From: Microglena sp. YARC
Taxonomy: Eukaryota > Chlorophyta > Chlorophyceae > Chlamydomonadales > Chlamydomonadaceae
DNA length: 64,000 nucleotides
Assembly (NCBI GenBank): GCA_022414725.1
Contig: JAJSRW010001109.1
Coordinates: 1 to 64,000 of the forward strand
Direction: 5' to 3'
Every line of letters starts with the position of its first letter. Within the stretch, counting starts at the first letter, position 1. The notes beneath the pieces were generated by a model, which was not told where the DNA came from, did not search any database, and was given only the letters and a program-made list of their open reading frames with translations. Below are positions 12,590 through 21,340 of this stretch, piece by piece. The translations under genes were made by a program, and so were the position numbers.

Positions 12590-14173
12590 CATACTTCTTG
12601 CAGCCCAAAAAAAGAGGAGAAGGCCGTGGTACAGGCATTATTGATTGGCATGGTGATTGGCATGAGGAGCGTAAAGCTGCCTATATCACCGGCATGGTCA
12701 TCATCAAGCCACCACATCACAATTATCAACCCCGATCAATACCACCCACCATGTCAACACCGCCATGCAGCCCAAAAGAAGAAGGCCGTGCTATAGGCGC
12801 TAAGCTGACCACAGATGGGCGTAAAAGCTGCTGCTGCGGCTGCCAACGCTCTGGTCGTGGTCATGGTTACGGCCACCATAATCATCAACACCATCAACAC
12901 AACCATCACTTGCACCATCAACCCCATCAGCACACCCACCATCACCACCACCATGCAACCCTAGAGAAGAAAGACATGATAGAGGGGCTAGCTGACCACG
13001 AAGAGTGTAAAGCTGCCTTCATCACCGGCATGGTTATCATCAAGGCCACCACCACCACCACCACCATCAACCCCATCAACACCACCACCATCAACGACCA
13101 TTAATACCACACCATCAACACCATCAACATACAACCACCATCAACACCAACACCATCAACACCATCAATTACGACCACCATCAACACCCATCAATACAAC
13201 TACCCACCACCATCAACACCATCAATACACCACCATCAACACACCATCAACATCATCAATACAACCACCGTCAACAAACCACCACCACCATCAACACCAT
13301 CAATACGACCACCATCACCGACCCATGCAGCCCCAAGAGAAGAAGGCCATGATGGAGGCGCTAGCTGACCCCGGGGAGCCTCTAGCTGCCTTCACCATCG
13401 TCACTGCAATGGCCATCATCCTCACCACCTCTATATACACCACCATCAACACCATCAACACCATTAACACAACCACCAACCAACAACACCATGCAGCCCA
13501 AAATAGGAAGGCCGTGATAAAGGCGCTAGCTGACCATGAGGAGCGTCAAGCCTTCACCATCGTCAAGCCTTCACCATCGTCACTGTCATGGTCATTACCA
13601 CCAACACCATAATCACCAACACCATCAACACAACCACCAACCAACACCACCATGCAGCCCAAGAGAAGAAAGCCGTGATAGGCCATGAGGCGCCGTGAGG
13701 CGCTAGCAGACCCCGGGGGGCAAAAATCCACCTTCATCACTGGCACTGTCATGGTCATCGCCACCACCACCATAATCACCACCATAATCACCATCAACAC
13801 AACCACCATGCAATCCAAGAGAAGAAGGCCATGGCAGAGGCGCAAGCTGGCCACGAGGAGCGTTAAGCTGCCGTCATCATTCACCACCACCCATATACAC
13901 CACCATCCAACGCAAAAGTCAACCACTGACACCATGAACACCATCAGCACACCCACCATCACCACCGCCATGCAGCCCAAGAGAAGAAGGCCATGATAGA
14001 GGCGCTAGCTGACCACGAGGGGCGCAAAGCCGCCGCCGCTGCTGCCAAGGCTCTGGTCATGGCCACCACATAATCACCAATCGCATGAACAGAACACACC
14101 ACTGACGCCACCACCACCTCACCACCACCCACCATAATCACCAACACCATCAAACACAAACCACGCCATGCAG
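12590..14173 (+). repeat. Acceptor-side array, gene 1 intron 1
   Basis: Nine copies of the start of the next exon, most preceded by CCATGCAG, begin near 12601, 12769, 12956, 13328, 13492, 13653, 13810, 13971 and 14171. They read CCCAAGAGAAGAAGGCCATG and continue with a block encoding IEALADHEERKAA. Some continue further (GCTGCTGCCAAGGCTCTGG) before dissolving into CACCATCAACAC repeats or TTCATCACCGGCATGGTCAT. Individual copies carry indels or TAG/TGA changes. Each has an acceptor; none has a clear GT donor, so they look like repeated intron ends. Confidence 0.75.
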
Positions 14174-14538
14174 CCCAAGAGAAGAAGGCCATGATAGAGG
14201 GCTAGCTGACCACGAGGGGCGTAAAGCCGCCGCTGCTGCCAAGGCTCTGGAGACTGGAGAGGGTGGCTCTGATCCCGCTGCGGTCAAGGACGGGGTTGAG
14301 GAGGCTAAGCCACCATCATCAAGCACTACAGGTGTTGCTAACGCAGGCACTACAAGTGCAGCCAACGCAGGCACTACAGGCGCAGCCAAAGCAGGCACTA
14401 CAAGCACAGCCAAAGCAGGCACTACTGCGAGTGCAGCCAATGCAGGCAGTACAGGCGCAGGTACATCCAGTGCAGGTGGCAAGGATGCTCAGGGGGCTGG
14501 CGCGACTGCCAAAGCAGATGCTGGTGCATCAAGCTCAG
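14174..14538 (+). CDS. Gene 1 exon: DnaJ X domain linker, Ala/Thr/Ser-rich
   Basis: The exon follows CATGCAG and begins QEKKAMIE...ADHEGRKAAAAAKALET, an alpha-helical charged stretch. It continues with DPAAVKDGVEEAKPPSSSTT and then about five imperfect octapeptide repeats of the type AGTTSAAN, encoded by a 24-nt coding minisatellite. The exon ends ATAKADAGASSS with donor TCAG|GTGTGT in phase 1. One C is missing near 14199 compared with sister copies (GAGGGCTAGC against GAGGCGCTAGC), which puts a TAG in frame; this is probably an assembly indel. Plant relatives have only a short linker between the two halves of the X domain, so the repeated linker is an expansion in this gene. Confidence 0.7.
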
Positions 14539-14861
14539 GTGTGTGATTGGCACCACTACCACCACTACCACCACTACCACCACTACCACCACTACCACCA
14601 CCACCACCACCCACTACCACCACTACCACCACTACCACCACTACCACCACCACCACCCACTACCACCACTACCACCACTACCACCACCACCACCACCCAC
14701 CACTACCACCACCACCACCACCCCACTACCACCACTACCACCACTACCACACACTACCACCACTTACCACCACTACCACCACTACCACCACAGCCACTAG
14801 TACCACAGCCACTACCACTACTACCACCACCACACCACCTTTCGTTAAGTATTGGCGGCAG

Positions 14862-14891
14862 CCAAAGCAGATGTTGGTGCATTTAGCTCAG
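14862..14891 (+). CDS. Gene 1 micro-exon copy (30 nt)
   Basis: Bounded by GGCGGCAG and GTGTGTGAT. It starts with CC to complete the codon left by the preceding phase-1 donor and ends TCAG in phase 1, encoding A-KADVGAFSS plus a shared codon. It is a frame-preserving duplicate of the previous exon's end. Whether it is spliced in cannot be seen from DNA. Confidence 0.5.
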
Positions 14892-15000
14892 GTGTGTGAT
14901 AGGCACCACTACCACCACTACCACCACAGCCACTAGTACCACAGCCACTACCACCACTACCACCACTACCACACCACCTTTCGTTAAGTATAGGCGGCAG

Positions 15001-15030
15001 CCAAAGCAGATGCTGGTGCATCTAGCTCAG
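15001..15030 (+). CDS. Gene 1 micro-exon copy (30 nt)
   Basis: Same structure as the copy 139 bp upstream: CAG acceptor, 30 nt encoding A-KADAGASSS plus a shared codon, GTGTGT donor, phase 1 at both ends. Inclusion would add exactly ten residues. Confidence 0.5.
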
Positions 15031-15294
15031 GTGTGTGATAGGCGCCACTACCACCGCCACTCCTACCACCAAACTACCATAGCCACCACTACCACACCAC
15101 CACTACCACCCCACCTTATGTAAAGAAGTCTTGGCTGTCAAAGCAGATGATGGTACATCTAGCTCATTGATGTGTGACTGGCACCAATACCACCACCACT
15201 ACCACCACACTACCACCACCATCACACCACCACCACTACCAAACCACCACTACCACATCACCACTACCACACCACCACTACCACCACACCTTTC

Positions 15295-15830
15295 GTAAAG
15301 AAGTGTTGGCTGTCAAAGCAGATGATGGTGCATCTAGCTCATTGGTGTGTGATTGGCACCACCACCACCACTACCACCGCCACTACTACCACACCACCAC
15401 TACCACCAACACCACCACACTACCACCGCCCCACTACCACCACACCCTTTGTAAAGAAGTGTTGGCTGTCAAAGCAGATGATGGTGCATCTAGCTCATTG
15501 GTGTGTGATTGGCACCACCACCACCACTACCACCGCCACTACTACCACACCACCACTACCACCAACACCACCACACTACCACCGCCCCACTACCACCACA
15601 CCCTTTGTAAAGAAGTGTTGGCTGTCAAAGCAGATGATGGTGCATCTAGCTCATTGGTGTGTGATTGGCACCACCACCACCACTACCACCGCCACTACTA
15701 CCACACCACCACTACCACCAACACCACCACACTACCACCGCCCCACTACCACCACACCCTTTGTAAAGAAGTGTTGGCTGTCAAAGCAGATGATGGTGCA
15801 TCTAGCTCATTGGTGTGTGATTGGCACCAC
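15295..15830 (+). repeat. 156-bp near-identical cassettes, stop-free in the exon frame
   Basis: Units start GTAAAGAAGTGTTGGCTGTC at 15295, 15451, 15607 and 15763, exactly 156 bp apart, and are nearly identical. 156 is 52 codons, and the whole unit, including the would-be intron, is open in the frame that reads KADDGASSS. Compared with the older copies, TT was inserted before the donor (CTCATTGGTGTGTG against CTCAGGTGTGTG), which moves the TGA out of frame. These are recent duplicates. Confidence 0.8.
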
Positions 15831-15894
15831 CACCACCGCCACCACTACCACACCACCACACCACCACCACCACACCACCACTACCACACCACCT

Positions 15895-16250
15895 TTCGTA
15901 CAGTAGTGGCCTCATTAAAGCAGATGCTGATGCATGCAGCTCATTGGTGTGTGATTGGCACCACTACCACCGCCACCACTACCACACCACCACACCACCA
16001 CCACCACACCACCACTACCACACCACCTTTCGTACAGTAGTGACCTCATTAAAGCAGATGCTGATGCATGCACCTCATTGGTGTGTGATTGGCACCACTA
16101 CCACCGCCACCACTACCACACCACCACACCACCACCACACCACCACCACTACCACACCACCTTGCGTACAGTAGTGGCCTCATTAAAGCAGATGCTGATG
16201 CATGCAGCTCATTGGTGTGTGATTGGCACCACACCACCAACACACCAAAA
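15895..16250 (+). repeat. 134-bp cassettes of the same array
   Basis: Three units start near 15895, 16029 and 16163 (TTCGTACAGTAGTGGCCTCA), with a CAG that could act as acceptor, the KADADACSS block and a GTGTGTGATTGG donor. The period of 134 is not a multiple of three, so unlike the 156-bp units these do not keep one open frame. Confidence 0.75.
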
Positions 16251-16260
16251 CCACCACCAC

Positions 16261-17209
16261 ATCATCACCACATCATCACCATCAGACCACCACCACACCA
16301 TCACTGGTGGGGCTACCAAGGCTAATGGAGTTACCAAGGCAGAAGATGGTGACAAGACAGCTAGCATGTACACTCAAGTGGTCAGTGCTGGAGACGTGAC
16401 CACTACCTCCACTACCATTACCACCACCACACCACCACATCACCACCACCACTGCCACAGGTGGAGCCACCAAGGCTAATGGAGTTACCAAGGCAGAAGA
16501 TGGTGATGAGGACAGCTTTGTGAACACTCAAGTGGTCAGTGCTGGAGACGTCACCACTACCTCCACTACCTCCACTACTGCTACCACCACCACTACCACC
16601 ACACCACCTCACCACCACATCACCACCACCACCACCACTGCACCACCAGACCACCTTAACACCGCCTCAACACCACCACACCACCACACCACCACCACCT
16701 CACAACACCACCTCAGCACCACATCATCACCACCACACCACCACACCACCACACCACCATCACCTCACAACACCACCTCAACACCACCACCACCTCACAA
16801 CACCACCTCAACACCACCACACCACCACCACCTCACAACACCACCTCAACACCACCTCAACACCACCACAACACCACCACCTCACAACAACACCTCAACA
16901 CCACCACACCACCACCACCTCACAACAACACCTCAACACCACCACACCACCACACCACCACCACCTCACAACAACACCTCAACACCACCACCTCACAACA
17001 ACACCTCAGCTCCACATCATCACCACCACATCACAGGTGGACCTACCAAGGCCGATGGGGTAACCAAGGAAGAAGATGGTGATGAGGGCAGCTTCGTGTA
17101 TACTCAAGTGATCAGTGCTGAAGGTGTCTCCACTGCCTCCACAACTGCTACCACCATCACTACCACCACCACACCACCTCAGCACCACATCATCACCACC
17201 ACACCACAG
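16261..17209 (+). repeat. Acceptor-side array, gene 1 intron 2
   Basis: Three copies of the start of the exon at 17210 precede it in CCACCACCTCAACAC spacers: 16307-16395 (acceptor mutated, CACTG instead of CACAG), 16461-16549 (CCACAG acceptor) and 17037-17123 (TCACAG acceptor). They encode TKANGVTKAEDGD...TQVVSAGDV variants. The third has a clean GTGTCT donor; the first two have GACGTGACC or GACGTCACC at that place, a poorer donor in another phase. Spacer at 16620-17030 is pure CCACCACA/CCTCAACA repeat. Confidence 0.75.
17037..17123 (+). CDS. Gene 1 micro-exon copy (87 nt)
   Basis: Bounded by CATCACAG and GTGTCTCC. It begins GTGGACC (GT completes a phase-1 codon), encodes PTKADGVTKEEDGDEGSF then VYTQVISAE, and ends in phase 1. 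87 nt is 29 codons, so inclusion or skipping keeps the frame. It duplicates the first half of the following exon. Confidence 0.5.
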
Positions 17210-17397
17210 GTGGACCTACCAAGGCCGATGGGGTAACCAAGGAAGAAGATGGTGATGAGGACAGCTTCGTTTACACTCACGTGGCCAGTGCTGGAGAGAT
17301 CGAAGAAAGGGCAAAGTTGGAGGAGGACGCCATGCAGATGATGCTAGAGGCCATGTGGGCAGCCAATGCAATGGACATAGTGAACACTCTACGAAAG
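17210..17397 (+). CDS. Gene 1 exon: DnaJ X domain, second half
   Basis: Acceptor ACCACAG, donor AAAG|GTGTGG. The first half is an acidic linker (TKEEDGDEDSF, VASAGEIEERAKLEEDA). The second half encodes MLEAMWAANAMDIVNTLRK, which matches the DnaJ X signature of plant DnaJ10-like proteins (ML-x(3)-W-x(2)-N-x(2)-DI-x(2)-TL). The exon enters in phase 1 and leaves in phase 0, fitting both the donor at 14538 and the acceptor at 18486, so it can be joined directly to both neighbouring main exons. It is the best-supported exon of the gene. Confidence 0.85.
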
Positions 17398-17703
17398 GTG
17401 TGGTGGTGATGGTGATGGTGTGGTGTGGTGTTTGTAGTAGCGGTGGTGATGGTGTGGTGGTAGTGGTGGGGTTTGGGTGGGGTGATGAGGAGGCCATGTG
17501 GGCAGCCAATGCAATGGACATAGTGAACACTCTACGAAAGGTGTGGTGGTGATGGCGTGGTGGTTGTAGTAGCGGTGGTGATGGTGTGGTGGTAGTGGTG
17601 GGGTTTGGGTGGGGTGATGAGGAGGCCATGTGGGCAGCCAATGCAATGGACAGAGTGAACACTCTACGAAAGGTGTGGTGCTTGTCATCGTGGCGGTGAT
17701 GGA
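17398..17703 (+). repeat. Donor-side array, gene 1 intron 3 (G-rich)
   Basis: Two extra copies of the last 51 nt of the preceding exon lie at 17490-17540 and 17622-17672. Each is preceded by GATGAG and followed by GTGTGG, and each encodes EAMWAANAMDIVNTLRK (the second has CAGAG for CATAG). They are 51 nt, phase 0 to phase 0. Spacers are GGTGGTGATGGTGTGGTGG repeats. Inclusion would duplicate part of the X-domain helix in frame. Confidence 0.8.
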
Positions 17704-17711
17704 GTGTGGGT

Positions 17712-17883
17712 CAGGGTACTTCAATTGACCAAATTGGCCAGCGCTTTAGCGCACTTGAAAACAAAAAAACTGCGCTTTGTAGAGTTGCTTGCTACGCCCA
17801 CAGGGGGGTGCAAAAAGCTGCGCGAAACGCGCAGTGGAGCTCAAAAAGGCAGCGCGCAAAAGCGTGCACTTGGAAGTACCCTG
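17712..17883 (+). mobile_element. hAT-type MITE
   Basis: A 172-bp element with ends CAGGGTACTTCAATTG and TTGGAAGTACCCTG, flanked by a perfect 8-bp target duplication GTGTGGGT (17704-17711 and 17884-17891). The body contains AAATTGGCCAGCGCTTTAGC and GCGC-rich palindromic segments shared with the other copies. No open frame belongs to it. It sits exactly between the donor-side and acceptor-side arrays of intron 3. Confidence 0.9.
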
Positions 17884-17904
17884 GTGTGGGTGTGGTGCGG
17901 AGGA

Positions 17905-18486
17905 TGCTTTCTTGATGAATGCTTGATGAGAAGGTCTCCTCTTTGTTTGTGTTACGTTGTATGCCTTGCTTGTGTTTTTTGTCCATCGGATTTTTCTGAC
18001 CCAAGTTCAAATTCAAATTTCAAATTATAATTTCAAATTGTGTCAGGTTTGTGACAAGGTGTTGGAAGATGAGAAGGTCTCCTCTTTGTTTGTCTGTGTT
18101 ACGGTGTATGCCTTGCTTGTGTTTTTTGTCCCATGGGTTTTTCTGACCCGAGTTCTAATTCAAATTTCAAATTATAATTTCAAATTGTGTCAGGTTTGTG
18201 ACAAGGTGTTGGAAGATGAGAAGGTCTCCTCTTTGTTTGTCTGTGTTACGGTGTATGCCTTGCTTGTGTTTTTTGTCCCATGGGTTTTCTGGCCCAAGTT
18301 CTAATTCAAATTTCAAATTTGATTTTCAAATTGTGTCAGGTTTGTGACAAGGTGTTGGAAGATGAGAAGGTCTCCTCTTTGTTTGTCTGTGTTACGGTGT
18401 ATGCCTTGCTTGTGTTTTTTGTCTCATGGGTTTTTCTGACCCAAGTTCTAATTCAAATTTCAAATTCGATTTTCAAATTGTGGCAG
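17905..18486 (+). repeat. Acceptor-side array, gene 1 intron 3 (147-bp units)
   Basis: Three perfect 30-nt copies encoding VCDKVLEDEK lie at 18047-18076, 18194-18223 and 18340-18369, each with TGTCAG before and GTCTCC after, 147/146/147 bp apart. A truncated end of a copy is at about 17920-17938. The real exon at 18487 continues GCCTCC where copies have GTCTCC, so one base separates coding sequence from donor. Spacers contain AAATTTCAAATT repeats. The 147-bp units are open throughout in the exon frame (117-bp intron part, 39 codons). Confidence 0.85.
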
Positions 18487-18565
18487 GTTTGTGACAAGGT
18501 GTTGGAAGATGAGAAGGCCTCCAAGTCAGCTTTGAAGGACCGAGCCATGGGGCTGAAGGAACTCG
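18487..18565 (+). CDS. Gene 1 exon: DnaJ X domain, C-terminal helix
   Basis: Acceptor TGGCAG, donor CTCG|GTAAGG. Encodes VCDKVLEDEK then ASKSALKDRAMGLKELG. This continues the X-domain signature directly after NTLRK: plant homologues show VC-x(2)-VL-x-D-x(3)-SK-x(2)-L-x-RA-x(2)-LK-x-LG. It starts in phase 0 and ends in phase 1, consistent with 17397 upstream and 19637 downstream. Confidence 0.85.
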
Positions 18566-19025
18566 GTAAGGGCTGCCTAAATTGCATTTTTTGTGTGTGT
18601 GGGGGTGGGGGTGGGGTGGGTGGGTGGGTGTGTGTGTGTGGGGGGGGGGGGGGGGGGGGGACATTACGAAGGTTTATATTGTATGTTGCTCCTATTTCTC
18701 TAAAAACACGAACCATGGGGCTAAAGGAACTTGGTAAGGGATGCCTAACTTGCATGTCTTTGTTTTGCACGGTCATTACACAAGCATAATTGATCTTGCT
18801 CCTGTTCCTGAAAGCACTACAAAAAGGCACTACATAAAAAGGACTCCAAGTTGGCCTTGAAGGACTGAGCCATGGGGCTAAAGGAACTTGGTAAGGGATG
18901 CCTAACTTGCATGTCTTTGTTTTGGGGGGCCATTACGCAGGCATATATTTGATCTTGCTCCTGCTGCCGTAAAGGCACTAAATAAAAAGGACTACAAGTC
19001 AGCCGAAGCTGCCGGCCTCTAAAAG
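18566..19025 (+). repeat. Donor-side array, gene 1 intron 4
   Basis: Two further copies of the exon end ATGGGGCTAAAGGAACTTG|GTAAGG lie at about 18714-18733 and 18871-18890, each with a perfect GTAAGG donor; the third begins with a longer block (AAGTTGGCCTTGAAGGACTG) that carries a stop. Spacer includes a GT/G tract with a G run at 18640-18660. At 18960-19022 a CAG is followed by a frame reading AVKALNKKDYKSAEAAGL and a TAA, possibly a cryptic alternative end, but it is one base out of phase with CTCG. Confidence 0.7.
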
Positions 19026-19234
19026 GTTATCTCGGAAATACTGCTCCTGCACGTGCACGAGATGAAGAAATAATTATTCGCAACCTTGCAGCTTCGGAGT
19101 TCTGCGAACAGGATTTCCCGCCTGTGCGCTAATTCAAATCAGCCTCCTTTCCTCCACAACTCGCACCACCAGCTAACGTCCATTGTAACTAGGAACCAAG
19201 CCTAATTCCTAGGATGGTGTCCCTGTGTGCCAGC
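19026..19234 (+). other. Intron 4 core
   Basis: Unique sequence with balanced composition between the donor-side array and the MITE. I see no exon, RNA gene or repeat in it. Confidence 0.4.
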
Positions 19235-19430
19235 CAGGGTACTTCAAATGGCCAAATTGGCCAGCGCTTTAGCGCACTCGAAAACAAAAGAAACTGCGCT
19301 TTGTAGTGCAAAAAGCGCAAAAATTGCTTGCAGTGCCCACAAGGGGTGGCAAAAAACTGTGTTTTAAGCGCAGAGGGGGTCACAAAGTCAGCGCCCAGAA
19401 GCGCAAAAGCGCGCGCTTTGAACTACCCTG
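19235..19430 (+). mobile_element. hAT-type MITE
   Basis: A 196-bp copy with ends CAGGGTACTTCAAATGG and GAACTACCCTG. Flanks GTGCCAGC (19227-19234) and GTGCCAAC (19432-19439) match at 7 of 8 with one extra T between element and right flank. It has the same family body as the copy at 17712. It lies in gene 1 intron 4. Confidence 0.8.
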
Positions 19431-19527
19431 TGTGCCAACAAATCCTTTTTGGGAGGATGCGTTTTTAAAACTATATTTAAACCAAATTGATTTGTTGAAG
19501 TTGTTGCTTGAGTCACAACATTTTTGT

Positions 19528-19620
19528 GGTTGGCCCCAGTGCAAGCAAACGGGCTGGCCCACCCGTAATAAACTCACGCCTCGTAATGCGGCGTACTATT
19601 TATATTTTACTTATTTCTTT
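19528..19620 (+). repeat. Dispersed repeat copy (TGGTTGGCCCCAGTG family)
   Basis: TGGTTGGCCCCAGTGCAAGC to CGGCGTACTATTTATATTTT matches the unit repeated at 27560-28370, where it ends in TTTA repeats. This single diverged copy lies just upstream of the last exon of gene 1. Confidence 0.65.
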
Positions 19621-19636
19621 GAATCGCGTGTTTCAG

Positions 19637-19773
19637 GTTTGATATACCAAGAGGCTAAAGCTCCCGTGGTAGCATCCGCTAATCCCGAAGAGAACAACGC
19701 AAGGAAGAGAATGGAGGAAGCTATGATGCGCGTTGTGGAGAAGAGGACAGGGGCAACTCACGAAGAAGCCTAA
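19637..19773 (+). CDS. Gene 1 last exon: DnaJ X protein C-terminus
   Basis: Acceptor GTGTTTCAG. GT completes the codon left by CTCG (Gly), followed by LIYQEAKAPVVASANPEE, NNARKRMEEAMMRVVEKRTG, ATHEEA and TAA (19771-19773). The join gives KELG-LIYQEAKAP, matching the plant K-x-LG-x-IFQ-x(2)-KAP sequence where the X domain ends, so the phase and the homology agree. The tail is a charged helix without a recognised domain. This is preferred over the KALNKKDYK frame at about 19000 because of phase and homology. Confidence 0.8.
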
Positions 19774-19839
19774 CGCCCCCATCATACTTTGTGGATTAGA
19801 CAGTTTGTAGACTTGTCCAGGTCCAGGACCCCCCCCCCC

Positions 19840-19883
<44 letters not shown>

Positions 19884-20450
19884 ATCCACCCACCCCATCG
19901 TACTGAGTGGATTAGACAGTTTGTAGACTTGTCCCGGTCCAGGACCCCCCCACCCCCCACCCACCCCCACTCACCCCCACCCCATCACGGCAACATAAGA
20001 TGAAGCCTAACGCCCTCATCATCGTTGTGGAGAGGAGGACAGGGGCAACACACGAAGAAGCCTAACACCCCCATCATACTGAGTGGATTCGACAGTTTGT
20101 AGACTTGTCCAGGTCCAGGTCCAGGACTCCCCCCCCCCCCCCCCCCCCCCCCCCCCATCTCTGCAACACATGAAGAAGCCTAACGCCCTCAGCATCGTTG
20201 TGGAGAGGAGGACAGGGGCAACACACGAAGAAGCCTAACACCTAGCAGCTGCTACGCTTAGCCCCAAAACGAAATAGTGCTCCCCTCCCCTAGACACACA
20301 AACACACAGTCTAGACACACAAACACACAGTGTAGGGAGACCCCCCTTTGGAGGAGTAAATCCTCCTTGCCAACCTTTTGTGGAAAACAAAAAGCAGACC
20401 TAGGATTTGTGGAGAAGAGGACAGGGCTCACACATGAAGAAGCATAACTT
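19774..20450 (+). repeat. Repeated gene 1 terminal-exon ends (stop codon and 3' UTR)
   Basis: Blocks with GTTGTGGAGAGGAGGACAGG, ACGAAGAAGCCTAA recur near 20024-20066 and 20196-20239, and a more diverged one at 20408-20449. A UTR block (GGATTAGACAGTTTGTAGAC, TTGTCCAGGTCCAGGAC) recurs near 19790, 19909 and 20085. C-rich or CA-rich spacers (CA tract 19843-19880; C run about 20129-20154) separate them. The array thus extends past the stop codon, repeating the end of the coding region. Confidence 0.75.
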
Positions 20451-20925
20451 GTACTTGAGCATGATCACACGGCCCCTTCCAGCAATTTGGTACCTACCCC
20501 CCCCCCACCACACACACACACACACACACACAAGCTACTGCCCTTGCATGATCTTGGAGGAGATCAAGTTCATCTTCTGGATGGAGTACGCACACAGGTA
20601 GCATTGTTTCTCCGTGCTGCCGTGCAGGAGTTGGTTGGCTTGTCTGCTAAACATCTGAGCTCAGATCCTTTAAGATGCAATGGTCTTATTTGTTCCGCTG
20701 ACACTGCTCGCCATGTTAAATAACTCTGGCCTTCGCTGCTCCCAAGCCCTGTCGTAAACCCCTGGCATTAATTGGCCTTAAGCCCTGTCGTAAACCCTGA
20801 CTTTGTTCCGCTGCACTTGATTCCGGTGCCATCTGTCGCTCCGATAGCCAACACTCTCTGCCAATTTTCCGCGTGGTTAACGATGTGCTGTGGACTTGTT
20901 GAAACCGCTATGGCTCACTTTCCAC
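20451..20925 (+). other. No firm gene; short open segment at 20541-20722
   Basis: After a CA tract (20508-20530) an open stretch reads LFLRAAVQELVGLSAKHLSS and ends TARHVK-TAA near 20722. Composition looks exon-like, but there is no family I recognise and no array around it. The rest is unique or weakly repeated (GCCCTGTCGTAAACCC twice). Confidence 0.3.
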
Positions 20926-21340
20926 CAGAGCTTGAATTTGGTTACATGGCTCCAGCCAGCAATTTGGCTGCTCACCGTCTTTGCCCAGAATGCAGTAAAA
21001 TTAACTTGAACTTGGTTACATAGCTTCAGCCAGCAATTTAGCTGCTAGTCGTCTTCGGCAGAACAAAATTTAATTCCAGGAAAATGTAGACTCGAACAAA
21101 TCATTTTTGTCTTTTTCATTTTTTTGCAGTATGCAGTTAATGCACCCTTTCAAGCCAAGCCAAAGGATGCCGAAGACCCACTAAATGAGCAGCGTTTTCC
21201 ACCCTTCCCTTCCATCCCATAGAGATACAACCTTGGCAGACCGTTTATTGGCTTCGAATTTGGTTACATAGCTTCAGCCAGCAATTTGGCTGCACGCCGT
21301 CTTTGGCAGTAAAAACAATATTACCAGGAAAATGTAAACT
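20926..21340 (+). repeat. Dispersed repeat with TTGGTTACATAGCTTCAGCC
   Basis: Three copies of a block starting near 20931, 21010 and 21251 read GAATTTGGTTACATAGCTTC, CAGCCAGCAATTTGGCTGC, GCCGTCTTTGGCAG; the longer ones continue to ACCAGGAAAATGTAAACTCG. A short related piece is at about 22977-23003. No terminal repeats or coding capacity were seen. Confidence 0.6.

Larger units (their letters stand above)
14539..16260 (+). repeat. Donor-side array, gene 1 intron 2 (ACC/TACCAC-rich)
   Basis: Copies of the last 30 nt of the preceding exon (CAAAGCAGATGCTGGTGCAT core) alternate with spacers of ACCACT/ACCACC repeats. The first two copies (14862-14891, 15001-15030) are perfect micro-exons with AG and GT on either side. 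The next four read VKADDGASSSL and belong partly to a 156-bp unit; the last three read KADADACSSL in a 134-bp unit. Donors are GTGTGTGAT. The large overlapping open frames in this region are a by-product of the repeats. Confidence 0.75.

Noticed and set aside
14263..17063. Long His/Thr/Pro-rich frames of 120-290 residues
   Set aside because: Produced by ACC/CAC microsatellites around exon copies. Only the small exon blocks match between copies in a coding manner; read-through of the 156-bp units is kept as a hypothesis only.
18960..19022. AVKALNKKDYKSAEAAGL-stop as the last exon of gene 1
   Set aside because: One base out of phase with the CTCG donor, while the exon at 19637 is in phase and matches plant homologues. 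May be a cryptic or older end.
20487..20723. Small gene ending TARHVK
   Set aside because: Begins in a CA microsatellite and has no homology I recognise; kept only as a possible exon.
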